64,000 nt of DNA. Source: Haladaptatus pallidirubidus (lineage in GTDB: Archaea > Halobacteriota > Halobacteria > Halobacteriales > Haladaptataceae). The notes beneath the pieces are model-generated. The model had not been told where the DNA came from. It saw only the letters and a list, made by a program, of their open reading frames with translations, and ran no database searches. The position numbers and the translations under genes were made by a program. The stretch covers positions 2,108,001 through 2,172,000 of the forward strand of contig NZ_CP085301.1 in NCBI RefSeq assembly GCF_020700235.1, read 5' to 3'. Positions 1 to 9,264 of this stretch are shown here, in pieces. Within the stretch, counting starts at the first letter, position 1, and each line of letters begins with the position of its first letter.

Positions 1-79
1 TTCAAAAATCGAGAACTCATTACACGGATCGGAGGAACCTACCACCTATACCTATAGAACCACGTCCGCTACTGTCCAT

Positions 80-1858
80 ATGTCGTTTCACTCACGGGAA
101 AATAATAGTCAACCAGTATGGTGCCGCGATGGCGAAGTCCAAATGTGGCTCCTGGGTGAAGTGTACGGTTTCCAGGACGAATCCAGGTATACTCTCCGTC
201 CCTCTTCAATGGCAAGCGTTGAGTTTTGCGCGTCGCTATACGAACGGCTCGGCTGGGAATTCCTTACTGGTCTCAACGGTAATTTCGTTGGTATCGTCTA
301 CGATCACGTTAGTGAGACCGCCTCAATTTTCCTCGACCGATTCGGCACTCATCCGGTTTTTTACGCCCGAATCGATGGAATACTTGTGTTTTCGACACAG
401 ATCCAACTACTCCCTTCCTTCTCACAGATCAGCCGTCGATTTGAACACGAGTATCTCTTTGAATATCTCACGCTTCGCAGGGTTTTTGGGACCAAAACAC
501 CACTCCGTGATATCGAAAAGCTCCCTCCGGCATCTGTCACGACCTACGATCTCTCCACTCACGAAATAACGTCGGAGGTCTACTGGACCCCCCACTATCA
601 ACCGGACGACAAACCGTTCGAGTACTTCGTCGAAACGTTCATTGACGTCTTCCAGGACGTTATCGACGAGCGTTTGGATTCGGATCGTGAGCCCGGTCTC
701 ATGTTGAGTGGCGGAAGCGACTCACGGTTGATTTTGGCTGCCGCAAACCGTCAACTTACCGCCTTTCATCTCGCTGGGTGGCACAATCGAGAAGCACGGA
801 TCGCCGAACGGGTCGCCGAAATCGGCAACACAGACCTTCGAATCCTCCACCGAACGGATACCACGTATCTCGAGACGTTACCGAAGAACGCGTCGCTTTC
901 CAATTTCGATGGCTACTACTTCCAAGGCTATCTCACCCCCTTCGCGGACGAAATCACCGAGTCGGTTGATTCGCTATTCACCGGTCTCTACGCCGATACG
1001 CTGTTCAAGAGTTACCCTATTCCAGCCCGTTCACAATCGCTCGGATCGTTGGGAACGCTCACGTTACCGATCGGCGTTGAGATGAACTCACTGGCGGATA
1101 TCCTCGAGTACTGGATTTCTTCGGCCGGGACAGCACTCGCTTCGCCGCCGGAATACCTCACCACGTCTCACGACCTCCATGAAATCCTATCCGCGAACGT
1201 CGTTCGGGACGATGGGAAAATCGACCACCACGGCATACGCTACGATTCGTTGGACGACTTGCTCGTCTGTAGCACGTACTATCCTCTCTCGAACGATTCA
1301 GAGTTGATCAATCTACGAAGCCTCCGCCAGCTGTGTCCGTCTCACGTCCCCTTCTTGGATAACCGGCTTGTAGATTTACACCTTCGAATACCCAAGAAAT
1401 ACCGCCTTCGACGCGATCTCATCAATCGGGCCGTCCAGCGGCTTGCTCCCGAACTCGCGGCTATCCCACATCCATCATCGGATGTCCCGATCGCGCGGTC
1501 TTATCCAGTGCAGTATCTCGGGCGACAAGTGGCCAGCTTCCGACGCAAACACTTACCGAGACACCAACCACCGAAATATCACCTCAATCAAGATTCGTGG
1601 CGGGATCATGCGAGGTTTGTTCGCCACGAAGACTTCGTAATCGATGCCATTCGCAAGCACGAGCCCACGATTCGGGCACTTCCGTTCTTGGATTGGGAGG
1701 GGGTAAAAACTGTCTATCGAAAGCATCAGAACGGTGAAAATAGGACTGCGGAACTGTACACGCTTCTCACCCTGTTGGAGATGCCGATCATAAAGCAGGC
1801 GACGATGGTGAGTCAAATGCACTCCTTTTCGCCCAGTACAACGGAAGAAAGTGCGTAG
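80..1858 (+). CDS. Asparagine synthase-like amidotransferase
   Basis: 592 aa. The N-terminal ~150 residues resemble the class II glutaminase fold of AsnB (LTGLNGNFVGIVYD, then FLDRFGTHPVFY), but the protein does not begin Met-Cys, so the nucleophile Cys2 needed for glutamine hydrolysis is absent from this start. The C-terminal half is an asparagine-synthase domain with the pyrophosphate loop LSGGSDS at residues 209-215. It probably adenylates a carboxylate and amidates it with free ammonia or a partner, or modifies a cell-surface glycan, since such AsnB-like proteins often sit in haloarchaeal polysaccharide clusters. It converges on an ATP-grasp gene 7 bp away. The substrate is unknown; the family assignment is firm. 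Confidence 0.85.
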   Translation: MSFHSRENNSQPVWCRDGEVQMWLLGEVYGFQDESRYTLRPSSMASVEFCASLYERLGWEFLTGLNGNFVGIVYDHVSETASIFLDRFGTHPVFYARIDGILVFSTQIQLLPSFSQISRRFEHEYLFEYLTLRRVFGTKTPLRDIEKLPPASVTTYDLSTHEITSEVYWTPHYQPDDKPFEYFVETFIDVFQDVIDERLDSDREPGLMLSGGSDSRLILAAANRQLTAFHLAGWHNREARIAERVAEIGNTDLRILHRTDTTYLETLPKNASLSNFDGYYFQGYLTPFADEITESVDSLFTGLYADTLFKSYPIPARSQSLGSLGTLTLPIGVEMNSLADILEYWISSAGTALASPPEYLTTSHDLHEILSANVVRDDGKIDHHGIRYDSLDDLLVCSTYYPLSNDSELINLRSLRQLCPSHVPFLDNRLVDLHLRIPKKYRLRRDLINRAVQRLAPELAAIPHPSSDVPIARSYPVQYLGRQVASFRRKHLPRHQPPKYHLNQDSWRDHARFVRHEDFVIDAIRKHEPTIRALPFLDWEGVKTVYRKHQNGENRTAELYTLLTLLEMPIIKQATMVSQMHSFSPSTTEESA

Positions 1859-1865
1859 CCCGACA

Positions 1866-3101
1866 CTACGTCATTCGTCGTCGGATCCCATGGGAAACTT
1901 CCGATCGTGCCAGACGGACTGTTGGGAGTGGATCGTCTACGTGGCAGTAATCGAAGTTCGGCATCTCAAAACACGAAAGCAGAACCTCCTTTATCGCTGC
2001 AGAAAGCGGTGGACGACCGACGATTGATGAATCGTCGCGAACGATGCTCGTGAGATATTCCAGCTCGCCGATCATGTAATGCGTTCCGACACCGACCTCG
2101 TATCCCGGTTCGATCGAGTCGGAGTTGCCGATCACCTGAAGCCAGTACCAGTACGGGAAATCCGCACCCGAAGCCGCCGCACATGCAAGCGATTGCCACA
2201 TCCGTGGATTGATTTCGACGAGTTTGAATTCGCCAGTCGCCGCATCTTCGATGTATTCGATACACGCGAGTCCATGCCATTCGAGTTCATCGAGGACCGC
2301 CCGACCCACTGCTTCTAGGCTCGGAATCTCGACTGATTCACGGTATACACCCCCACCACCGGTATACGAATCCCCGCGAATCTGTCGATGCTGAAACGTC
2401 GCGAGCGGTTCACCGTGGTCGTAGAGCGCGCCGAATACGTACTCGTCCGTCCCATCGATGTACTCCTGGACGATCGGGACGTGGTCCATCGCTTCGCACG
2501 TTGTTGCGATATTGAGTGACTCGTTCGATGGAACGTGCTGTACCGACTTGACGATCGACGACTCGGATGGCTCATACGAATCGATGTACTCGTCGACGAG
2601 CAGGTTGTATCGCGATTTGACGACCCGATCGACGTCCCACTCGGTGGCTTCGTCCAGTAGACGTGTCTCCGGCACCGGTACCTCTGTGCGTTCTGCAATA
2701 TCCATCAGCTGCTTTCGATCATGGACTCTCTTCAATGTCTCAAGTGGAGGGACGACTAGGCTAACGTACTGATCGAATTCGTCGTGATACTTCGAGAGAA
2801 CGTACGTATCCTGCGGACGATGTGGAATAATCGTGTATACGTCCGAACGGGCAGCGATTCCCAGAAGTGCGTCCTTGTACGCCAGTATTTCGTATGAGGG
2901 CGGAACTCGTACGACTTCGTCGCAGAATCGGGATGCGGCAACCGGAAGGTGTTTATCTGCGACTGCGACGATCGTTCGTATGTCTGCCCGGGTAAGTGAT
3001 CGAACGGATGCATACCCATGTGGATACCGTGAAGCGGGTATCACAACCCCATTTGGTTCGTCTCTACCCACCGCTTCGTTAGTCGTTCGCATGCTATTCA
3101 T
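1866..3101 (-). CDS. ATP-grasp enzyme, carbamoyl-phosphate-synthase-like
   Basis: About 411 aa from the ATG at 3101 (another ATG lies at 3092; an in-frame extension up to 3230 is unlike the family). It has an N-terminal Rossmann-like part (PASRYPHGYASVRSL) and an ATP-grasp fold with the lid segment TGGGGVYRES and the metal-binding strand FKLVEINPRMWQSL near the C-terminus. Such proteins ligate a carboxylate to an amine through an acyl phosphate, or act in polysaccharide or peptide modification. The acceptor cannot be inferred. It converges on the AsnB-like gene, so the two share a neighbourhood but not a transcript. Confidence 0.82.
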   Translation of the reverse strand: MNSMRTTNEAVGRDEPNGVVIPASRYPHGYASVRSLTRADIRTIVAVADKHLPVAASRFCDEVVRVPPSYEILAYKDALLGIAARSDVYTIIPHRPQDTYVLSKYHDEFDQYVSLVVPPLETLKRVHDRKQLMDIAERTEVPVPETRLLDEATEWDVDRVVKSRYNLLVDEYIDSYEPSESSIVKSVQHVPSNESLNIATTCEAMDHVPIVQEYIDGTDEYVFGALYDHGEPLATFQHRQIRGDSYTGGGGVYRESVEIPSLEAVGRAVLDELEWHGLACIEYIEDAATGEFKLVEINPRMWQSLACAAASGADFPYWYWLQVIGNSDSIEPGYEVGVGTHYMIGELEYLTSIVRDDSSIVGRPPLSAAIKEVLLSCFEMPNFDYCHVDDPLPTVRLARSEVSHGIRRRMT

Positions 3102-3337
3102 CCGGTATAGGTGAAGACGGGCTCTCCAATCTGTCTTTTGCCCCCTGGGACGAATTCTTGAGGGCATCGATGGACGATCAACATCCGCCGCAGATTGTGT
3201 TGAACGGGTGTTTGGAGATAGCGAGCACATGAGGCTTCAGACAACCCATCACAGAGGTCGGCACAGAATTATGTAGATCGTTTCGGAGCGGTTCTCAGCT
3301 AAAATCGCCAGCCCATTCTTGTCTCCCTCTTCCATTT

Positions 3338-3588
3338 ATGTCACGCCAAACAACGCTGGCTGATGTTGCCCAGCGAACGATAACCGAGTGCGCGGCTGGT
3401 TCGACCGAACGCGACAACACACCGACGACTGAGCGCAATCTGCTCGACCGGGCGCAAGCACATGCGGTGGACGTCGCGGCTGAGCATTTCCCCGATCTGC
3501 CGGTTGAGGTGATTGAGTGGAAGCTTCATATCGCGCGAAACAGCAGGTAGGAGTGACAAAGTACACTCCAGAATATACGGCCAAATGA
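3338..3588 (+). pseudogene. 5' fragment of SprT-like zinc metallopeptidase
   Basis: An open frame from 3338 to 3550 encodes 70 aa beginning MSRQTTLADVAQRT and containing LLDRAQAHAVDVAAEHFPDL. This matches the helical N-terminal region of SprT-like zinc peptidases. After 3550 the match continues in a shifted frame (VGVTKYTPEYTAK) and stops at 3588, so the HExxH zinc-binding half is missing. Fragments with the same start lie at 18264, 41107 and 62536, and orphan C-terminal parts at about 20140, 53344 and 57121. A string CTCTTCCATTTATG at the start is shared with the 41107 copy. It may be called as a small hypothetical gene elsewhere. Confidence 0.65.
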
Positions 3589-3594
3589 TAGTAC

Positions 3595-5979
3595 CTAGAC
3601 GAACGAGTAGACACGCCCTTCGGTGACGACGTAGACGGTATCGTTACGAACTGCGGGTGCCGCCTGTGGGTTTCCGAACAGTTCGAACCGCTGAAGTGTT
3701 TCGCCCCCATCTGCGTCGAGAACGTACACGCGGCGGTCGTCGCTGCCAACGTAGACGGTATCGTCCACGATGGTGGGATTAGTCAGCGTCGCATCGCGGT
3801 CGTAATTGCCATACTCAACATTCGTGTCGAACGACCACCGTTCGGTTCCATTCGTGTTGTCAAGCGCGAACAGTCGCTCCGTGTCTCCGATGTCGTCTTT
3901 GTTGACGACGAACAGCGTGTCGTTGACGCTCGAAAGGAACTCACCGCCAACGTCGGTGGACCACGCTTCCGTTCCATCCGCTGAGTTGAGTGCGGTGAGT
4001 CCCTCGTTCGTCACGAACACCGTCTCGTCGTTCGCTGCTACTGCCGAGGTTTCTCCGTCGTACATCCACTTTTCGTTCCCATCGTCGGCCTCGAAGGCAT
4101 ACGCGCCCTCGCTAGACGGGGCATAAACTAAACCGTCCTGCACGGTAACGGCACCGTTCACACGGACCGAATCACTCGGGTCATCCGAATCGATCTCGGT
4201 GTTCCACAGAATGTTGCCATTATCTGCGTTGACTGCGAAGACGTATGCGGAACCGTAGAGGGAACTTTGGCTACCGAAGTAGACGACATTATTGACGACG
4301 ACGGGAACGCCGGTGCCGTCCTCGACCTGCTTCTCCCAACGTTTCGTCCCGCTCGCGGCGTCGAACGCGTAGGCGAAATTAATGCTGCTTCCACCATCTC
4401 CGCCGACGGTACAGTAAACCGTTCCATTCGTGACCGTCGCCCAAACGTGACGGAAGATTGTATCATCCGAATCAAACGGCACGCGCCATTGCTCAGTTCC
4501 GGAGGTCCGTTCGAACGCGAAAAGCTCAGAATTCGTGGCCACATAGACCGACGTGTCGTCACTGATGATCACTTCGAAGGTCTCTCCATTGTCCAGTTCC
4601 GGCATCTGCCGCCAGTTCTCCGCTAGACCGGTAATGGTGTAGAGGAATCCCGCATCGCCCGCGACGTACGCGGTATCGTCGACGAGGGCGCATCCAGTCG
4701 GTGCGTTTCCGTCCGTCCGGAGGGGAACCTGCCATTGGAGGGATCCATCACCGGCATTGAACGCCGCGACTTCCTGAACGTCCTCGTCTTTGACTTTACG
4801 CGGATAGTAGACAGTTGAACCGGCAACTGATAATTCAGCAACATTGGTGTATCGTAGTTCGTCGGATTCGCTGGATTTCCAGCGGACGTTCCCGTTTTTA
4901 CCGTCGAACGCCCAGAGGAGTTCGCCTTCACCGACGTAGACGGAGTCATCGGAAAATACCGGACTGGTGAGGTGAATATTTCCATTCAGCTCGTGCTGCC
5001 ACTGCGAACTCCCGTCGGCGGCGGAGAGGGCCGTCAGGAACGATCTGCTGTCGCCGTGATCACCGCTCTCGTCCTGATAATTGCTCGTGAGGTAGACAGT
5101 GCCGTCGACAACCGTCGGTGCCTCAAGTACTGGCTCTGTCGCTCTGGATCCCGTGTGCACTGAGACGTCCCACTGTTTTGTCCCGTCGGTTGTGTCGAAG
5201 GCGTAGACGGTGCCGCGGTCGACGAAGTACGCGGTGTCATCAGCAACTGCGGGGATCTCGTCGGCCGTGACCGCCGCTTTGTCACCGTCACCAGAAATTT
5301 CAGCGCTCCACTTGACGTCGCCGTTCACGGCCGAGAAAGCGTACGCATAGCCCTGTCCATCGATTCGCATCTTGACGTAGACGGTTCCGTCCACTACGGT
5401 GGTTGAGGATGTGCCGAGCTCTGGCGCATCGCACTCGTCTGCAGGTGGGTCGTAAGCCGGGTTCTCGAATGTCCACAACAAAGCGCCGGTTTCGGTATCC
5501 AATGCGAACACCTTCCACCAATAGCTAATATACATCTTCCCGTCGGTGACGGTGGGGGCAGCGTCGAACGTACCGAATCGGTCGGTGTACGTGTTTTGCC
5601 ACAGAACCTCATGTTCCTCAACATCGTAAGCGATGGCTTTGCCGTCGTCAGCCGCGAGGTATGCTACACCATCGACAATTGCCGGAGCCGAGAGTTCCGG
5701 CGAGTTGGCGTGTCCTAAATATTCGGTCCATCCTATCCACGGTGTTTCTCTAACCGCACGTGCGTTGGGATTGTGACCGGTATTTCCGGCGTCGAACTGG
5801 AACGTCCCCCAGTTCGAGTCGTTCAGTTCGTTCGGGAGATTGCCCGTGATGTCGGTCATTTGAGAATTTTGCTTTGTGACTGCTTTGGAGGTATTGGAAA
5901 CATTGGCACCTGCGATTCCGACAGAACCAACGGCAAGACCTACTGTCTTCAGGAATAATCTGCGCGAATTGTTGTCCAT
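3595..5979 (-). CDS. Secreted PQQ-type beta-propeller protein
   Basis: 794 aa from the ATG at 5979; an upstream in-frame ATG at 6030 would bury the signal. The N-terminus has a Tat signal (SRRLFLK at residues 5-11, then a hydrophobic stretch ending AGA). The rest is a long run of PQQ/quinoprotein beta-propeller blades, each with the pattern TVYVGS.....YALDA.TG...W (for example VDDTVYVGSDDRRVYVLDAD). There are more blades than one eight-blade propeller needs, suggesting two propellers. The repeats often form binding scaffolds, and no dehydrogenase catalytic residues can be assigned. It probably acts outside the membrane after Tat export. No operon partner. Confidence 0.85.
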   Translation of the reverse strand: MDNNSRRLFLKTVGLAVGSVGIAGANVSNTSKAVTKQNSQMTDITGNLPNELNDSNWGTFQFDAGNTGHNPNARAVRETPWIGWTEYLGHANSPELSAPAIVDGVAYLAADDGKAIAYDVEEHEVLWQNTYTDRFGTFDAAPTVTDGKMYISYWWKVFALDTETGALLWTFENPAYDPPADECDAPELGTSSTTVVDGTVYVKMRIDGQGYAYAFSAVNGDVKWSAEISGDGDKAAVTADEIPAVADDTAYFVDRGTVYAFDTTDGTKQWDVSVHTGSRATEPVLEAPTVVDGTVYLTSNYQDESGDHGDSRSFLTALSAADGSSQWQHELNGNIHLTSPVFSDDSVYVGEGELLWAFDGKNGNVRWKSSESDELRYTNVAELSVAGSTVYYPRKVKDEDVQEVAAFNAGDGSLQWQVPLRTDGNAPTGCALVDDTAYVAGDAGFLYTITGLAENWRQMPELDNGETFEVIISDDTSVYVATNSELFAFERTSGTEQWRVPFDSDDTIFRHVWATVTNGTVYCTVGGDGGSSINFAYAFDAASGTKRWEKQVEDGTGVPVVVNNVVYFGSQSSLYGSAYVFAVNADNGNILWNTEIDSDDPSDSVRVNGAVTVQDGLVYAPSSEGAYAFEADDGNEKWMYDGETSAVAANDETVFVTNEGLTALNSADGTEAWSTDVGGEFLSSVNDTLFVVNKDDIGDTERLFALDNTNGTERWSFDTNVEYGNYDRDATLTNPTIVDDTVYVGSDDRRVYVLDADGGETLQRFELFGNPQAAPAVRNDTVYVVTEGRVYSFV

Positions 5980-6146
5980 GTTACGAGTGTTGGATCGAAT
6001 GTAAACGTGATAAGCTTTGTGAGTGTTCAATATGAATTTACTATATCAGGAAATAATACGGACATAAGTACAGGTCAAGTATTTGTATTAGAAATTCTCT
6101 ATCCATCTCGATATCTATTCTCATCGAAATCAACAGTAAGAGCACC

Positions 6147-6413
6147 AAGAATCTCACAGACCACCAGCATGTGGTCATACTCGATGACGTAACCGGGTAA
6201 CTGATGGCCTGCACGCGTGCGCATCATGTCCACCGCACCGCCTGCTGCAAACACATGGCTGCCGTCAAGAACACGACTGACGACGGCACGCTGACAGCGT
6301 TCCCTTCGGAGGAGGGAGACGATGCCGAGCCAGATGACTGTGATTGCGACGGCCTCGGTGACTTCCCGTGCTGGCCATGCGTGAGGATAGAGCGGATGGA
6401 ACTACCGAATTAG
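6147..6413 (+). pseudogene. Decayed SWIM zinc-finger gene (copy A)
   Basis: Translation gives the family pattern (LTDHQHVVILDDVTG, stop, then LMACTRAHHVHRTACCKHMA). An in-frame TAA precedes the finger, and the second ligand of the SWIM motif CxCxnCxH is mutated (CTR instead of CTC). The tail retains the acidic Cys-rich end CDCDGLGDFPCWPCV seen in the 45.3 kb copy. The remaining open frame from 6204 is unlikely to bind zinc normally. Confidence 0.65.
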
Positions 6414-6577
6414 TCCCACTCACTCTGCTTGCTCGCCACTAGATATGATCCGAAGTCACTGAAGAAAGAACATCCTTGTTCTGGGTATGCTGGCGGAATA
6501 CATAGAATATCTGTACGCAAAATATCGTGATAGTGAAGCTGTGAAAAAATTTGCGGTCCACCTGTCTCGACACCAGA

Positions 6578-7006
6578 TCAGGACATGGGTGACTCTGCGA
6601 CGCCGAGTTGCTGGAGCATACCTAACGTCTCGGGTTGCACCCATCGCTCCACAATCTTTCCATTCTCGATTCGAGTGAACACCATATTCGGGACCTCGAA
6701 CGACTCACCAGTTGGTTCGATTCCCATGAATTCACCGTCGTGAGTTCCACGAAGCGTCACGCGCATGGCCACAGTGTCACCCTCGGAAACGGCATCCTTG
6801 ACGATTGCTTCAAAGTCTGAAAATGCGTCGAGGAATTTGTCCATGTCCTCTTTCGCTGCCTCCCGTCCTTCCGTTCGCTGGCCGAATGGGCCGTGCTCGA
6901 CGAAGTCCTCGGCAAATAGTTTATCGATCAAATCGACGTTCCGCTCCGTCGCGATGTCTTCTGGTACACGACGCGCAAGTTGTTTGTTCTCCTCGATGTC
7001 TGCCAT
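6578..7006 (-). CDS. SnoaL-like ester cyclase family protein
   Basis: 142 aa, the normal length of the SnoaL/NTF2-like family. Family features include LFAEDFVEHGPFG near residue 35, VAMRVTLRGTHDGEFMGI in the middle and the strand FTRIENGKIVERW near the end. SnoaL-like proteins are small cone-shaped cytoplasmic enzymes or binding proteins; many are annotated as polyketide or ester cyclases, but the substrate here is unknown. A second, frameshifted SnoaL gene lies downstream of the methyltransferase on the same strand. Confidence 0.8.
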   Translation of the reverse strand: MADIEENKQLARRVPEDIATERNVDLIDKLFAEDFVEHGPFGQRTEGREAAKEDMDKFLDAFSDFEAIVKDAVSEGDTVAMRVTLRGTHDGEFMGIEPTGESFEVPNMVFTRIENGKIVERWVQPETLGMLQQLGVAESPMS

Positions 7007-7177
7007 TGTATCCCCCCATAGCGATTCGTTGCTACGACTCCGCTTTTACCCTCGCTTCAATGCAAGGATCGCTAGTCATATGATCGCTTCCAGTAACGAT
7101 AGCCGTTATGGCACCACCTCGTTGAACAGACGAAATACGCACAGCGGAAACAATTCTCTCTCGGTGTCAACGCCCCC

Positions 7178-7290
7178 GGATTGATCGACGTCACCACTGG
7201 AAGCCACGAAACGCTCGTAGACTACCAGTGCATCGCTTTTATCGACGATGAAACAGCAAAAAAGAAAATGTACTGTGCTTACCTATTACC
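7178..7290 (+). pseudogene. SWIM cassette fragment (copy B)
   Basis: Only the segment before the zinc finger is recognisable: LIDVTTGSHETLVDYQCIAF and IDDET, against VDVTNESHENPADHQYTVSIDDVT in the intact 14.9 kb copy. The following KKKMYCAYLLPIS no longer resembles ACTCPHH. No start codon fits. Confidence 0.45.
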
Positions 7291-7328
7291 AATCTCAGAT
7301 CAGCACGAGTTAGCGTCTTTGGTGCTTG

Positions 7329-7873
7329 TCACACTGACTTTCGTTTATCTCGAGCAGTTGCATCGACTCGTTCCGAGTGGCGTTGTGCGCGACGTTCACG
7401 CGGCCGTCCAAGCAGCATTCGCACGATGTAGCTAGGTTGCGGTGGAAACCGACCGAGTTGCTTGGTCATGCCGAGATCATCGCGCACAGCATCGTGTTCT
7501 GTGACGGCACCGTCGGCGATGCGATACCAGTGTGTCTGGTTGATGGCGAACGAACGACCCCTTGACGGAAATACGTTCGTCACGTCTCAGTCGGGCGAAT
7601 CGTGGACGACAAACGGTCCATGTTGGCGGCCATGCAGGTCACCCGTGCGACGACGTGGTCTCTGTCGACAACGACTTCATGGAATTCGAACCGCATGTCG
7701 GTGAATGCCCGGTGTAGCCATCGAATCGTGGCTTTAGGCCCCTCTGGACCGCGCTGACGGGCTTCCATCGGTTCGTCGGCAGACCGGTGATTGAAATAGT
7801 CGGGTGTTACATAGGTGTTGACCGCGGCACGGTCGGCCGTTGCCACGATGTCGAACGTGGCTTAGGCGACATG
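7329..7873 (-). pseudogene. Frameshifted SnoaL-like ester cyclase
   Basis: Two overlapping minus-strand frames together make one SnoaL protein. The first (7846-7580) carries TPDYFNHRSADEP and EFHEVVVDRDHVVARVT. The second (7583-7329) carries TNVFPSRGRSFAINQTHWYR and ADGAVTEHDAVRDDLGM. Between them the reading frame shifts, and the joined frame also meets a TGA after VVHDSPD. The 5' end is broken too, since a TAA lies just ahead of the family start. It stands 11 bp beyond the stop of the methyltransferase gene and was probably once co-transcribed with it. Confidence 0.75.
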
Positions 7874-7883
7874 CCAGTCACCT

Positions 7884-8972
7884 CTACGGTTTCACTTCGA
7901 GTACGAGGTTGACCGGCGTCTCAGTCGCTCGTCGAAAGCGCGTGAACCCTCCCTCGGTAGCAACCTCACGCAGTCGAGCCGCTCCTGCCTGCGCACCCAG
8001 TGCAGGGTTGCCGCCCTGATCAAGCGAATTCGGTGTACAGATCATCGTCGAGAAGGCATAGAACACCCGTCCTACCGGGTTCAGGTTGTCCTCAACCTGA
8101 TCGTTGGCGAACGGCTCGACCAGCATCCACGTGCCGTCGTCGGCAAGCGTCTCCCGAACATGTGCTGCGACGCCGACCGGATCGCCCATGTCGTGAAAGC
8201 AGTCGAACATCGTTACGAGGTCATACTCTGCTCCATTATACGACTTGGCCGTTGCCGCTTCGAAGCTGACGCGTTCTGCGATACCGGCCTCCTCAGCACG
8301 CTCGCGTGCCATGTCGATCGAGTGGTCGTGGTAGTCGATACCGACAAAGGTGGACTCAGGGTACGCTTCGGCCATGAGGATCGTTGTTGCCCCGTAGCCA
8401 CAGCCCACGTCGGCTACGCGTGCACCGTTTTCGAGCTTCGTTTCCATCCCGTCAAGGGTGGGAATCCACTCGCTTATCAGACTCGCCGCGTACCCAGGTT
8501 TGTAGAACCGCTCCGTGGCTGAGAACAGCTCCGGGTGATGTTCGTGCCATCCGACGCCGTCGCCAGTCTGGAATGCCGCTTCAATGTCGTCCTGGACCTC
8601 TGCAATGATGGCGTTAGTTCCCTGAAACCCTCCCAGCATAAATGTGGGACTCTCCTCGTTGGCCAGTACGAGTCTCTGTTCGGGAGAGAGGCTGTAACGA
8701 TCCGTCTCGGGATCATAGGTCACATACCCACCGGCGGCCTGTGACCGTAGCCACTCGCGGACGTAGCGTTCGTGCGTGTCGGTATGCTCGGCCAGTTCGG
8801 TCGACGTGAATGGTCCTGCATCAGCCAATGCTGCATAGAGACCGAGCCAGTCGCCGATCTCAGCCAGTGCGGCTTGAAACGCCCCGCCAAGATCATTGAT
8901 AGCTGTTCCAACGAGTTCGTCTAGCTTCTCTTCGTTTATCTGGTCTTGTCCTGTTCGATTGTCTGTTGTCAT
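7884..8972 (-). CDS. Class I SAM-dependent methyltransferase
   Basis: 362 aa from the ATG at 8972 (MTTDNRTGQDQINEE); the in-frame start at 9011 is less likely. Residues 25-110 form a winged-helix dimerisation region as in O-methyltransferases (GLYAALADAGPFTSTELAE, then YVREWLRSQAAGGY). The SAM-binding loop VADVGCGYGA is at residues 186-195, followed by FVGIDYHDHSI and the strand YDLVTMFDCFHDMGDP. It resembles the Rv2258c type. The acceptor is unknown. A divergent repeat-rich region lies upstream and an HTH regulator gene follows on the same strand further up. Confidence 0.85.
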   Translation of the reverse strand: MTTDNRTGQDQINEEKLDELVGTAINDLGGAFQAALAEIGDWLGLYAALADAGPFTSTELAEHTDTHERYVREWLRSQAAGGYVTYDPETDRYSLSPEQRLVLANEESPTFMLGGFQGTNAIIAEVQDDIEAAFQTGDGVGWHEHHPELFSATERFYKPGYAASLISEWIPTLDGMETKLENGARVADVGCGYGATTILMAEAYPESTFVGIDYHDHSIDMARERAEEAGIAERVSFEAATAKSYNGAEYDLVTMFDCFHDMGDPVGVAAHVRETLADDGTWMLVEPFANDQVEDNLNPVGRVFYAFSTMICTPNSLDQGGNPALGAQAGAARLREVATEGGFTRFRRATETPVNLVLEVKP

Positions 8973-9061
8973 AGTCGTCTCTCCTGCGTGAAGGTGGACG
9001 AGACACACCAATACGTTGTTATCTGATGCAATTCACCCAGTGCATGCCAGCGTTGCGGCCG

Positions 9062-9085
9062 GTGCAAGTGATGCACTAGTTGCAC
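9062..9085. promoter_or_regulatory. Inverted repeat upstream of methyltransferase
   Basis: GTGCAA at 9062-9067 and TTGCAC at 9080-9085 are exact inverted copies. A further TGCAC lies between them and more TGCA strings upstream of the gene (9027-9055). The site is about 90-110 bp before the methyltransferase start and could be an operator for the adjacent HTH regulator. This is inference only. Confidence 0.3.
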
Positions 9086-9264
9086 GAAATCCATTGCTCG
9101 GCGAATCCCTGGTTCGATATGCGTGAGTCAACGAACGTGATCTGAACCCCAAATACGACCAATGCTATGGCCAACCGAGGTTGTCGATAGCTTCACGGCC
9201 TGAAGCTTCCGGTCTTTTCTGCTTGTAGGGCGCTAAATCCTTGCCATTTACGGCGATGAGGGTG

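Noticed and set aside
129..569. 146-codon plus-strand frame
   Set aside because: Out-of-frame shadow inside the asparagine-synthase-like gene.
3336..3749. 137-codon minus-strand frame over the SprT fragment
   Set aside because: Antisense to the recognisable MSRQTTL fragment and to the end of the PQQ gene; composition is not protein-like.
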